From positions 744,001 to 808,000 of the forward strand of contig NZ_BBQF01000001.1 of the NCBI RefSeq assembly GCF_000813345.1: DNA of 64,000 nt, read 5' to 3'. Every line of letters starts with the position of its first letter. Position 1 is the first letter of the stretch. The stretch comes from Sulfurospirillum arsenophilum NBRC 109478 (GTDB taxonomy: Bacteria; Campylobacterota; Campylobacteria; Campylobacterales; Sulfurospirillaceae). A program made the position numbers and the translations under genes. Below the pieces are notes generated by a model. That model ran no database searches and was not told the DNA's origin. It saw nothing but the letters and a program-made list of their open reading frames with translations. Below, one piece after another: positions 18,995-27,482 of this stretch.

Positions 18995-19492
18995 TTATTT
19001 CACTTTCTTAGCATTTTTTTGTATCCAAGCAACGACTTGCTCGGGGTTATTCAGATCTAAAATCGCAATGTTTGAGGGAACCTCATAATCGCTTAGCGTA
19101 ATACTTTCATCAATCGCAATGGCATCAGAGCAGTCAAAATAGTCAACATCCAGTTTGTTGCGAAAAATCGCAATGCGAGGAAGAGGAAGATTTTTAAGAC
19201 CTTCAACCAGTAAAAAATCAAAATCGCCTAGCAATGTGATGATCTCATCCAAACTTTTTTGACGTTTGGAAAAAAGCGTCGTGCGCGTAGGTGACGTAAT
19301 GATAACTTCTGCCCCTGTTTGCGAAAATTTCCAGCTATCTTTGCCTTCAACATCAAAAATCGCTTTATCGCTCGGGTCATTTTTAATAATAGCAAGGGCA
19401 TGCTCTTTTTTAAGAATGTTCGCTACTTTGAGGATCAGCGTTGTTTTTCCACTGTCCGATGGTCCTGTAAATGCAACAGCCAAGGATTTCAT
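18995..19492 (-). CDS. mobB: Molybdopterin-guanine dinucleotide biosynthesis protein MobB
   Basis: The 165-residue P-loop GTPase assists MobA in attaching GMP to molybdopterin. Walker A is [17 protein letters not shown] near residues 8-24, and [17 protein letters not shown] near 94-110 is the typical MobB block. MGD cofactor is needed by NapA, encoded at the other end of the window. It is the first gene of a short minus-strand run with fbp and the Cys-motif gene. Confidence 0.92.
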   Translation of the reverse strand: MKSLAVAFTGPSDSGKTTLILKVANILKKEHALAIIKNDPSDKAIFDVEGKDSWKFSQTGAEVIITSPTRTTLFSKRQKSLDEIITLLGDFDFLLVEGLKNLPLPRIAIFRNKLDVDYFDCSDAIAIDESITLSDYEVPSNIAILDLNNPEQVVAWIQKNAKKVK

Positions 19493-19586
19493 TTTTTCCT
19501 GCTTTTTATGTTATTATGATAACAATAATAGCAAAAAAAGATTTAGCTTTTGATGAGTTGATATGGGTGAGAGCTAAGAATGAGGA

Positions 19587-20069
19587 ATGATGATGCGATA
19601 TTTTGCAATGGTTTTAGTAGCATTTTTGATGAGTGGTTGCGCTTCCAAGTTAGCTCACGATGAGGGAGAGAAGACTCTGGACTATAGTATGGCAAACTCG
19701 AAAAAGATCGAGATTAAAAACTCTGAAACGTCTAAAACATTTGTAACGATCACCTATCTCAATCCGATTAACCATGAGCTGATTACGCAAGAGAGCGAGA
19801 AATTTATCGTAGGTACTTACATGGCAACAGGAAATGGATCTTTTGATAAAGTGGAGCTTTCTGGATTTCAAGTCAATGGTTCCGATGAAAACGTAACGGT
19901 CACACCTTTAGCGCAAGATGCTTCAGTGCTTAAACTGGTCTCTTCTGTGAACGCTTGGACCAACTATGTGTTAGTGCAAGCGCCTAAAACAGAAGAAATT
20001 AAAATGGAGATTAGTTTCGAAAACGATCACTCAGCGAGGGTAACAGTAAAATTTCAAAAAGATTATTAA
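19587..20069 (+). CDS. Lipoprotein of unknown function
   Basis: The 160-residue protein carries a signal and lipobox LMSGCASKL with Cys near residue 18, then a small beta-rich periplasmic domain. There are three consecutive ATGs (19587, 19590, 19593); the third has the better spacing from the GAGG at 19583-19586 and may be the true start. It is the only plus-strand gene in this stretch. Its last 59 bases overlap the 3' end of the convergent lytic transglycosylase gene. A lipoprotein gene in the same place and orientation is recalled from C. jejuni (Cj0842). Confidence 0.85.
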   Translation: MMMRYFAMVLVAFLMSGCASKLAHDEGEKTLDYSMANSKKIEIKNSETSKTFVTITYLNPINHELITQESEKFIVGTYMATGNGSFDKVELSGFQVNGSDENVTVTPLAQDASVLKLVSSVNAWTNYVLVQAPKTEEIKMEISFENDHSARVTVKFQKDY

Positions 20070-21654
20070 TAGCGACATCATCCCCTAATAAATGGCGATA
20101 CACAACGTAGTTTGCGAGTACTTTTTTACCGTATTCGCGACTCTCTTCGTTGATCATCGTTTCCATACTCCAAAAAGGCTCGAAATTCCCTTCACTAAAT
20201 GCGCCACCTTGTAAATGTTTTTTGGTAAAGCCCATACCGCCATTGTAAGCGTAGGCTACAAAAAGAGGATGGTACAAGCTCTTTTCTAAGAAATTAAGGT
20301 GAATATTTCCAAAAAGATAGGCAATACGAGGATCAAACATATTCGAGATGGAAAACTCTTCAAGCTTCTCTTTTTTGGCAATATCACGCGCGACAAATGG
20401 CATAAACTGCATCATCCCCAGTGCGTATGAGGTCGAAACAACGGAGGGGATAAAACGACTCTCTTGACGTGCGATGGCAAGCATTAACGCTTGACGATGC
20501 ACAGAATAACTTGAAATCTCTTCAGGATAAGGAATAGGGTAGTAGTTTTTAGAATAGCGTGTAACGCGCTCCATCAAATAGCTGTAATGGGGTAATGTGT
20601 TCGCATATTTAAACGTTTGTGCAAGCGCTTCAACCTCTTCACCACTCATACGGTACACTCTGTTCATGACTTTTGGCCATGCAAAAGGATCGCTGACATT
20701 GAACGTTGGATGCGTTCCCTCAAGTACAGGTGAAACAATGTTTTTGTACGGTAGACCCAGCTTTTCATAGGCATAGAGTGAGTACATGTTGATGTCAGAA
20801 TCTTGCACGATGCGCTCTAAAAAGTGTCTGTCTTTTGTGACGAGGTATTGCCAAAAGAGGGCTTTGTCTTTCTCTTCGCTTTTGGTTGCGCGCTCAACGG
20901 ATAGTTCAAAAAAGTAAAGGGAGCGCTCTTTCTCGTTATATTTCAGGGCATTAAGTCCTAGATAAAAAAGTGACTTAGCGTTTACATGTAAAGATGGCGT
21001 TACATGTAAAAGTGATTTTTGCACATTTTCCAGCTTATCATTTTGGACAACATTGTAAGCAAGTTGGTTAAATTTAGGATAGTTGGAGAGCTTGTCCATC
21101 TGCTCTTTGGGGATAATCTGTTGATTGAAGATCGCTGCTTTGTATGCAGTGATACTTCCGTTAAAAAGCGTTAAAAAGGTGTTTCCATCGCTATTTAGCG
21201 CTGCTTCATAAACGTTTTCACTCTCCATCAACGTGATGAGATTGACAAGCTCGTTATTGCGTTTCAATCTTGGCTTAATCAGTTTGAGCTGACCTTTAGA
21301 AAGCGACGTGACTTTCGCAATGTTAATGCCGATATTTAGACATTCATCATCTTCTTTCATTAATGAACTTACATCCATATCAATACATTTGGAGATTTTT
21401 TTATACTCCACATTGTCCATTTTTTTAGCAAAAAGGTGGAAAAAGCGGATGTTCATCGTATGCACCATCCCAAAGAGTGCTTTAGCCTCTTTGAGGGTGG
21501 TTGTCTCTTGTTGTAGGTACTCGTAGATGTAAAAATCTTTCGCAAGACTTCGTGGTTTATCGTCAAAAAAGGCAAAATTTACAGGCTCATCAGCAAACAG
21601 GTCAATGCAAATACAAAGGCAGAAAAAAAGGCCTAAAAAAAGTTTATAAAGCAT
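20011..21654 (-). CDS. slt: Soluble lytic murein transglycosylase (Slt70-like)
   Basis: The 547-residue exported enzyme has a signal peptide (MLYKLFLGLFFCLCICIDLFA), a long helical superhelical region (about 40-370), and a C-terminal SLT domain with the catalytic Glu in AIARQESRFIPSV, then LGMMQFMP and AYNGGMGF. Start at 21652-21654 is preferred over a longer opening to 21696, since it begins the signal peptide and overlaps yggT by only 11 bases. Two palindromes (20982, 21000) lie 18 bases apart centre to centre and both encode Leu-His-Val. The 3' end overlaps the convergent lipoprotein gene. Confidence 0.9.
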   Translation of the reverse strand: MLYKLFLGLFFCLCICIDLFADEPVNFAFFDDKPRSLAKDFYIYEYLQQETTTLKEAKALFGMVHTMNIRFFHLFAKKMDNVEYKKISKCIDMDVSSLMKEDDECLNIGINIAKVTSLSKGQLKLIKPRLKRNNELVNLITLMESENVYEAALNSDGNTFLTLFNGSITAYKAAIFNQQIIPKEQMDKLSNYPKFNQLAYNVVQNDKLENVQKSLLHVTPSLHVNAKSLFYLGLNALKYNEKERSLYFFELSVERATKSEEKDKALFWQYLVTKDRHFLERIVQDSDINMYSLYAYEKLGLPYKNIVSPVLEGTHPTFNVSDPFAWPKVMNRVYRMSGEEVEALAQTFKYANTLPHYSYLMERVTRYSKNYYPIPYPEEISSYSVHRQALMLAIARQESRFIPSVVSTSYALGMMQFMPFVARDIAKKEKLEEFSISNMFDPRIAYLFGNIHLNFLEKSLYHPLFVAYAYNGGMGFTKKHLQGGAFSEGNFEPFWSMETMINEESREYGKKVLANYVVYRHLLGDDVAINNLFEILLLPSLSDRFRN

Positions 21655-21940
21655 TGGCAAGCGCAAACAGAAGTTTAACCGCAAAGAGGTCGACAAATTG
21701 AAGTGTCAAGATCACAATCAGCGGAGCAAGGTCGATACCACCAATTAAGGTTGGAACCAGTTTACGAATAAATGCATACACAGGGTTGGTTAAGCGAAAG
21801 AGAATCTGTACAATAGGATTGTACGGGTCAGGTCTCACAAAAGTAATGAGGGCTGCAATAATGATAACCCAGATATAGATGTTAATCAACGTATGTAAAA
21901 TGGTGGCAAAAGCTTCAATAAGTGTCGCTAAAACGATCAT
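21644..21940 (-). CDS. yggT: YggT family membrane protein
   Basis: The 98-residue protein has two hydrophobic segments (about 8-32 and 65-92) around the conserved loop SWIR-type VRPDPYNPIVQILFRLTNPV, which identifies the YggT family. Members are linked to osmotic stress and to the division or Sec region in other bacteria. It overlaps gltX at the start (four bases) and slt at the end. Confidence 0.88.
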   Translation of the reverse strand: MIVLATLIEAFATILHTLINIYIWVIIIAALITFVRPDPYNPIVQILFRLTNPVYAFIRKLVPTLIGGIDLAPLIVILTLQFVDLFAVKLLFALANAL

Positions 21941-23124
21941 CTAACAATCTCCTTCAGGTAGTTTTTAATCAATGGATACAAAAGTGCCAGTTCAGGGCTA
22001 TGGTCAGCCCCACTGAGCCAAAAGCGAAGTGGTTTGAGGAAAGAATCTTCTTTGAGTCCACTTGCTTCTAAAAGATACGCTTTAAAAGCATCGAATTCAT
22101 CAAAATAGGGCGCTTTTTGAATAAGTTCTTGTAAAAGTTTACTCTCATTTTCAAACTCTGCGTAAAACTCTTTTTTTGCAAAAAGTGCATCTACTTTTTG
22201 TTTTATTTCATACGTGGTGCTTACCTCTTCTGTGTAGAGTTTGGCAAGTTTTCCGATGTTCTCACAGGCATACCCTATGCGTTTTGAAAGCTCCATGTCA
22301 GCAATGCGTTTGATGTGTTCACGGTTGATAAAACGTAGTTTATCGATGTCAAAATGAGCAGATGACTTGGAAATGGCTGTGATGTCAAACCACGAAATCG
22401 CTTCTTCAAGTGTGAAAATTTCGGCAGGTGAGTGGCTACTTAAAAGCACGAGATAATTTACAATCGCTTCAGGCATAAACCCTTGGTCTAAAAGCCATTT
22501 AACGTCGCTTTCATCCTTTGGAGTTTGAATGTCCGGGACATGTGTGTAGTGCATTTTTTGCTCATACCCTATCGATTTACGGATATGTTCTTCTTTAGGC
22601 GCATTGTGTTCTTGTTCAACTTCTCGAATGATTGTGGTAACGCCTTGAAGCATATCGTCGCAGGCACAGGCGAAAGTGTAGGTTGGGTATTTGTCGGTGC
22701 GCATAATGACAAAGCTATCACAGGTATGCTCAGATTTTTTCATACGAATAATAAAAGGTTTTGGGATGTTTAAAACTTCTTCCGAACTCAAATGCTCGCA
22801 TGTACCATCACAAGCAGATGCCTCGTTTTCGTGGGGACAAAAACAGATAAAGGCTTTTTTCGTGTCCAAAAGCGTGGAGGCAAACTGGAGATGGTACTTG
22901 AAATTATTACTCTGATAGTAAAGCTGTGAATATGAAATGCCAAAGAGTTCCAACATCTCTAAAATCTCTTGGTCTTTTCCTTCGATATTACGCGCTCTAT
23001 CGCCATCTTCAATGCGCACGATCATTTGTTCGCCCGCTTGTTTGGCACAGATATAATTAAACAAAGCAACTTGCAGGTTGCCTATATGCAGATCACCCGC
23101 AGGAGAGGGGGCAAATCTATACAT
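21937..23124 (-). CDS. gltX: Glutamyl-tRNA synthetase (or glutamyl-Q-like), compact
   Basis: The class I catalytic core starts MYRFAPSPAGDLHIGNLQVALFN, with a HIGH-type HIGN at residues 13-16 and a KMSKS-like ISKSSAHFD near 250. A Cys-rich insert CFCPHENEASACDGTC near residues 94-109 probably binds zinc. At 395 residues it is shorter than the common 450-500, with a reduced anticodon-binding part. Campylobacterota usually carry two GltX paralogues, one of which charges tRNA-Gln for GatCAB; since a GlnRS is encoded next door, which tRNA this one uses needs care. It overlaps glnS by eight bases and yggT by four. Confidence 0.88.
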   Translation of the reverse strand: MYRFAPSPAGDLHIGNLQVALFNYICAKQAGEQMIVRIEDGDRARNIEGKDQEILEMLELFGISYSQLYYQSNNFKYHLQFASTLLDTKKAFICFCPHENEASACDGTCEHLSSEEVLNIPKPFIIRMKKSEHTCDSFVIMRTDKYPTYTFACACDDMLQGVTTIIREVEQEHNAPKEEHIRKSIGYEQKMHYTHVPDIQTPKDESDVKWLLDQGFMPEAIVNYLVLLSSHSPAEIFTLEEAISWFDITAISKSSAHFDIDKLRFINREHIKRIADMELSKRIGYACENIGKLAKLYTEEVSTTYEIKQKVDALFAKKEFYAEFENESKLLQELIQKAPYFDEFDAFKAYLLEASGLKEDSFLKPLRFWLSGADHSPELALLYPLIKNYLKEIVR

Positions 23125-25366
23125 GTTTCAACTTTTCGCTCACAAGCTCGTTGACCACGGTTGGATTAGCTTTGCCACCACTGTTTTTGAGTACTTGACC
23201 CACAAAGAAGCCAAACAGATTCGTATTGCCTGCTTTAAACTTCGCCACATTGTCGGGATTTTTGGCAATAACATCATCAATGATAGGCTTTAGTTTTTCA
23301 GGATCACTGATTTGTGTCAGCCCTTTTGCTTCAACGATTGCTTTTGGATTCTCTCCAGACGTGAGCATCTCCTCAAAGACTTGCTTTGCAATTTTATTGG
23401 AAATCGTTCCTTCATCTATCATTTTAACAAGTTCTGCGATCTCTTTGGCGCTAAAGTTTAACGCGCTCTCTTGCTTAAGCTCTCGTGCTACTTCATTGGC
23501 TACAAGGTTAGCGATGCTCACAGGACTATTAAAAATCGATAGGCTCTCTTCATAAAAACGAGAAAGTTGCTCGTCACGCGCTAAAATATTGGCGATTTCA
23601 TTGTTAAGCCCAAGCACTTTTGTGTATCTGTCAAAGGATGCTTGCTCCACCTCATTCATAGGAGTCACTTCACCTTCTACCTGTACCTTTTGAACCACAG
23701 GTTTAGGTGCGGGTACTGCCCCTTCTGTTTTTTTCGACCAAGAGTCTTTAAGCCCTACGATTTTATTAAAGACAGGTTTTTCATCGGTGTAATCAATTGG
23801 ATCCGCATAAAAATACCCTTGTCTCTCAAACTGGAATCTAACATCAGGTTTTTCGGTGATAACAGCGGGCTCAACAAACGCATTTTTGATTACATGTAAA
23901 GAGTCTGGGTTTAAATCTTCTAAGCCTTCAGGTGCTTCGACTGAGTATAATCTCTCATAAAGCCTGACTTCAACGGCTTTAGCGTGCTTCGCACTGACCC
24001 AATGGATAGCACTTTTAACCTTGATACCGCTTGTATCTGAGCCACTTTTAGACTCAGGGTGATATTCTGCTTTGATTTCGGTGATCGTGCCACTAGCATC
24101 TTTCACAATTTCTTTACATGTAATGATATACGCATGTTTTAATCTCACTGGTTGTTCAGGTGTGAGACGGAAGTAACCCTCAGGAGGATTTTCCATAAAG
24201 TCATCACGCTCAATGTAAATTTCACGAGAGAACGGAAGCTTGCGTGAGCCCTCTTTCGGCACATCGTGTGGGTAGTAGGAAGCATCAATTGCTTCTTCTC
24301 CCTCATAATTTTCAATGGTGATTTTAAGAGGATCAAGCACACACATCACACGAGGCACTTTTGTATTTAAATCATCTCTGATGCAAAATTCAAGCTGTGC
24401 AACATCGACCATGGAATTTGCTTTTGCGATGCCGATTTGGTCGCAAAAATTCAAAATAGATTCAGGTGTATAGCCTCTTCGTTTATAGCCTGCGATGGTA
24501 GGAAGGCGCGGGTCGTCCCAGCCATTGACATAATTACCATTGACGAGTTCCAACAGTTTTCGTTTGCTCATAACCGTATAGTTCATGCCAAGGCGTGCAA
24601 ACTCATGTTGGTAGGGGCGAGGAGGTGTTAATTCTAGCGCATCCAGTACCCAGTCATAGATGTCACGGTTGTTTTCAAATTCGAGCGTACAGATAGAATG
24701 CGTAACGCCTTCGATGTAGTCCGATAAACAGTGCGCAAAGTCATACATCGGGTAGATACACCACTCATCCCCCGATCTGAAGTGATGGGCATGACGGATA
24801 CGGTACAAAAGTGGGTCACGCATTTTCATATTGGCAGCGCTCATGTCGATTTTAGCTCGTAAAACATGTTCGCCATCTCGAAATTCACCGTTCTTCATGC
24901 GCTCTAAAAGGTCAAGATTCTCTTCAATGCTACGCTCTGCAAATTTACTACGTTTTCCTGCTTGCATAACGGTACCACGATATTCACGTATCTCTTCTTC
25001 ATTCAGACTATCCACATAGGCTTTGCCCATTTGGATAAGTTTAACAGCATAATCGTAAATTTTTGGAAAATAATCGGAAGCAAAGTACACTTTATCAGCC
25101 CATTCAAATCCAAGCCACGTCACAGCATCTTTCAAAGCCTCAACATATTTCATGTCTTCAGTCGTTGGGTTGGTGTCGTCCATTCTTAGGTTACAATGCC
25201 CTTGATAATCACGTGCAATGCCAAAATTGATACAGATAGATTTAGCATGTCCAATGTGTGGAAAACCATTAGGCTCTGGAGGAAATCGGGTAATAACTTC
25301 TTTATACTTTCCAGATTTTAAATCCTCTTCAACAATTGTGCGTAAAAAATCTTTACTCTCACTCAT
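23117..25366 (-). CDS. glnS: Glutaminyl-tRNA synthetase with C-terminal YqeY domain
   Basis: The 749-residue protein starts with a standard GlnRS: RFPPEPNGFPHIGHAKSI (HIGH, about 27-44), CNLRMDDTNP, and the KMSKS variant TVMSKRKLLELVN near 270. Two anticodon-binding beta barrels occupy about 340-560. After a Pro/Ala/Lys linker (about 565-585) comes a 150-residue GatB/YqeY-like domain (KEIAELVKMIDEGTISNKIAKQVFEEML). YqeY-tailed GlnRS is known from Deinococcus, where the tail increases tRNA binding. Direct glutaminylation is unusual in Campylobacterota, which generally use GatCAB, so acquisition by transfer is plausible. Palindromes at 23890 and 24114 read as Leu-His-Val-Ile and Ile-Thr-Cys-Lys. 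Confidence 0.95.
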   Translation of the reverse strand: MSESKDFLRTIVEEDLKSGKYKEVITRFPPEPNGFPHIGHAKSICINFGIARDYQGHCNLRMDDTNPTTEDMKYVEALKDAVTWLGFEWADKVYFASDYFPKIYDYAVKLIQMGKAYVDSLNEEEIREYRGTVMQAGKRSKFAERSIEENLDLLERMKNGEFRDGEHVLRAKIDMSAANMKMRDPLLYRIRHAHHFRSGDEWCIYPMYDFAHCLSDYIEGVTHSICTLEFENNRDIYDWVLDALELTPPRPYQHEFARLGMNYTVMSKRKLLELVNGNYVNGWDDPRLPTIAGYKRRGYTPESILNFCDQIGIAKANSMVDVAQLEFCIRDDLNTKVPRVMCVLDPLKITIENYEGEEAIDASYYPHDVPKEGSRKLPFSREIYIERDDFMENPPEGYFRLTPEQPVRLKHAYIITCKEIVKDASGTITEIKAEYHPESKSGSDTSGIKVKSAIHWVSAKHAKAVEVRLYERLYSVEAPEGLEDLNPDSLHVIKNAFVEPAVITEKPDVRFQFERQGYFYADPIDYTDEKPVFNKIVGLKDSWSKKTEGAVPAPKPVVQKVQVEGEVTPMNEVEQASFDRYTKVLGLNNEIANILARDEQLSRFYEESLSIFNSPVSIANLVANEVARELKQESALNFSAKEIAELVKMIDEGTISNKIAKQVFEEMLTSGENPKAIVEAKGLTQISDPEKLKPIIDDVIAKNPDNVAKFKAGNTNLFGFFVGQVLKNSGGKANPTVVNELVSEKLKHV

Positions 25367-25627
25367 TTATTAAAACCTTTTTTGATTGATAGCTCTTATA
25401 TATCTGTATTTTATCATGCCCTACATTAATTAACACAAAAGTGTTAATAGATCACTTTTGTAAGGGCATAACTCGTGAGAGTAATTTGTGGAGAAAAGTA
25501 AGCATTGTGCCTGAATACTCAATTAAATCGATTTTACATGTAAAACATTGACAAAAATTAAACAAGAGGCTTGTGGTATTTGTTTATCAAACGAGCAATT
25601 TTTTATTATTAAATGTGTCAGAAGTAT
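25367..25627. other. Gap upstream of glnS with dyads, no gene
   Basis: This stretch separates the glnS start from the mfrE hairpin and holds no credible open frame. It contains a nine-base inverted repeat ACAAAAGTG/CACTTTTGT at 25435-25443 and 25453-25461, overlapping a second dyad TAACAC-AAAA-GTGTTA at 25431-25446, which may be alternative hairpins or a regulator site for glnS. The 14-base palindrome TTTTACATGTAAAA is at 25532-25545. Promoter-like AT-rich hexamers near 25395-25415 could serve glnS. Confidence 0.5.
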
Positions 25628-25657
25628 GCTAACCGCGGTATTAGTACCACGGCTAAC
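25628..25657 (-). terminator. Strong hairpin downstream of mfrABE
   Basis: GCTAACCGCGGTA (25628-25640) and TACCACGGCTAAC (25645-25657) form a 13-base-pair stem, with three G-U wobbles on the minus strand, around a four-base loop. It begins eight bases after the mfrE stop. There is no clear U-run after the stem on the minus strand, so it may terminate weakly or protect the 3' end of the message. Confidence 0.6.
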
Positions 25658-25664
25658 AAAAACA

Positions 25665-26519
25665 TTATCCTAATTTATTTGCGTCAATGACATTGTAATC
25701 AAGCCCTAATTTTTTAGCAGAAACACCTAGCGCTAAACCCACCAATTGTGAGAGGTGAAGGACGGGAACACGTGTTTTTGACTTTGTTGTATCTTGTGCA
25801 TCATCTTGATAAATGTCCAGTTGCATTTGACACAGTGGACAAGGAGTTACCACACAGTCTGCTTGAGACTCAGCCGCACTGTTAACAATACTACTGGTCA
25901 TTTTCATAACCGACTTTTCTGCTGGATAGACTGCATGGAAACCACAACAATCCAAACGTTTTGCAAAAGGCACAACCTCTGCACCCAAAGCTTTTACAAC
26001 CGTTTCAAAACTGGTCGGATTGACAGAGCTTTCAAAACCTAGATCTTTTTCAGGTCTGACACTGTGGCAACCATAGAAAACAGCTACTTTAAGACCTGTT
26101 AGAGGTTTTTTCACTTTAGACTTAATAAGATCCGCATTTTGAGCAAGAACCCAAAGAAGGCTTGTGACTTCACTGGTTCCTTTATAGTTCATGTTGCCTT
26201 TTGCAAGAAACGTATTGATACGCTCTTTTTCGCCATGATCTAACTGTGCTTTTGCACGACGTAACATGAGCAAACAGGTGCTGCATGTTGTAAGTACTGG
26301 CAGTTTCATTTGTTCGGCAAGGGCGAGGTTACGAGCATTTGCAACCAAGGTTGCTACAGGATCAACATCTTGTGCTTGAGAAGCACCACAGCAACTCCAT
26401 CCATTAATCTCTTTAAGTTTAATGCCTAGAATGGGAGCTATGGCTTCAAGAGACATTTTAGCTTCGATAGCGGCTTGCGTCAGCACGCAACCAGGGAAAA
26501 AAGCAAATTCATTTTGCAT
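25665..26519 (-). CDS. mfrE: Methylmenaquinol:fumarate reductase, CCG-domain subunit
   Basis: The 284-residue subunit belongs to the HdrB/SdhE group. Two Cys-rich CCG domains are seen: NGWSCCGAS (about 41-49) with TTCSTCLLML (about 76-85), and FYGCHSVRP (about 150) with RLDCCGFHA (about 190) and TPCPLCQMQ (about 225). Such subunits bind iron-sulfur clusters and link the SdhAB-type core to the membrane quinol. In Wolinella succinogenes the MfrABE complex sits on the periplasmic side and oxidises 8-methylmenaquinol. It follows mfrB after three bases. Confidence 0.88.
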   Translation of the reverse strand: MQNEFAFFPGCVLTQAAIEAKMSLEAIAPILGIKLKEINGWSCCGASQAQDVDPVATLVANARNLALAEQMKLPVLTTCSTCLLMLRRAKAQLDHGEKERINTFLAKGNMNYKGTSEVTSLLWVLAQNADLIKSKVKKPLTGLKVAVFYGCHSVRPEKDLGFESSVNPTSFETVVKALGAEVVPFAKRLDCCGFHAVYPAEKSVMKMTSSIVNSAAESQADCVVTPCPLCQMQLDIYQDDAQDTTKSKTRVPVLHLSQLVGLALGVSAKKLGLDYNVIDANKLG

Positions 26520-26522
26520 ACG

Positions 26523-27482
26523 TTACTCCTTGTTTGCAGCTTTAGCTGCTTCAATCATTTTTACCAAGTCTTTATGACCTTCAATGGTGTGACCACCAAA
26601 AATCTCAAGTGGATTCATTTTGCCTGCACGCATTAAAGTAATCGCTGTACCCGCACGAAGCGCTGTACTGACACCCTCAGTTCTAAGAGCAAGACGGATT
26701 TCATTCAAGCGACCTGAATCTTCGACTAAATCTGTATAGAACGATTTAGCATGCGCTGGACCGACACCACTGTTCAAGCCTTTTTTCATAGCAAGAGCAC
26801 GTAAGCCTGCAATGTCATCGGCTGAGCTAATATGTTTTGGACAGCGATTGCTACACTCATGACAGTGAACACAGTTCCATAGACCATTGAGTACTGCTGG
26901 TTTAACGTGAATCATTGGATCTTTACTACGAGAGTCATTTGCTACACGCCATGCTTGGGTATAAACAAACGGCTCCATGTAATCTGAGCGATCTGCGGAG
27001 AGTTTATTACACTCAGATGCACAGCAACCACAGAGAACACAATCCCATTGCTTTACAATACGATCGTACTCTTCTTGATTTTGAACACAACCCTCTTTTT
27101 CTGAGAATTTATCTTTTGCAACTAAACCTGGTTTGATTTTACGAAGATTTTCAATGGCTGGCTCCCAATCCACAGCAAGATCAGAAATAACCGTATAGTT
27201 TGCAAGTGGAGAGATACGGAAAGTATCGGCATCTTTATACGCCTCAAAAAGCTCTGTCATTTTGGTATCGCAACCAAGGTATGAGTGTCCATTCACACGA
27301 ACACCACACGCACCACAAATCGCCATACGACAGGATGCTGTAAAGTTAAGTGTAATGTCTTGATGTTGTTTAATAAAAAGCAAAGTACCAAGCAAGGTCA
27401 ACGCTTCTATATCCTTTTTCTCTACCGTATAGGTTTGCTGATAATTTTTTTTGCCATCAAAGCGATCAATGATAAATTTCAT
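26523..27482 (-). CDS. mfrB: Methylmenaquinol:fumarate reductase, iron-sulfur subunit
   Basis: The 319-residue SdhB/FrdB-like subunit carries electrons between the CCG subunit and the flavin. The plant-type [2Fe-2S] site is CRMAICGACGVRVNG...C (about 51-75). Two later Cys clusters, CVLCGCCASECN (about 147) and CVHCHECSNRCPKHI (about 206), hold the [4Fe-4S] and [3Fe-4S]-type centres. The ATG overlaps the mfrA stop (TAATG), implying coupling. A long C-terminal tail after the clusters (about 225-319) is typical for this non-canonical branch. Confidence 0.93.
   Translation of the reverse strand: MKFIIDRFDGKKNYQQTYTVEKKDIEALTLLGTLLFIKQHQDITLNFTASCRMAICGACGVRVNGHSYLGCDTKMTELFEAYKDADTFRISPLANYTVISDLAVDWEPAIENLRKIKPGLVAKDKFSEKEGCVQNQEEYDRIVKQWDCVLCGCCASECNKLSADRSDYMEPFVYTQAWRVANDSRSKDPMIHVKPAVLNGLWNCVHCHECSNRCPKHISSADDIAGLRALAMKKGLNSGVGPAHAKSFYTDLVEDSGRLNEIRLALRTEGVSTALRAGTAITLMRAGKMNPLEIFGGHTIEGHKDLVKMIEAAKAANKE

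Noticed and set aside
25431-25446. TAACAC-AAAA-GTGTTA as an NssR/Crp-type site
   Set aside because: Read as TTAAC half-sites the spacing is eight bases, not the four expected for Crp/Fnr proteins, and the neighbour is glnS, not a nitrogen-stress gene.
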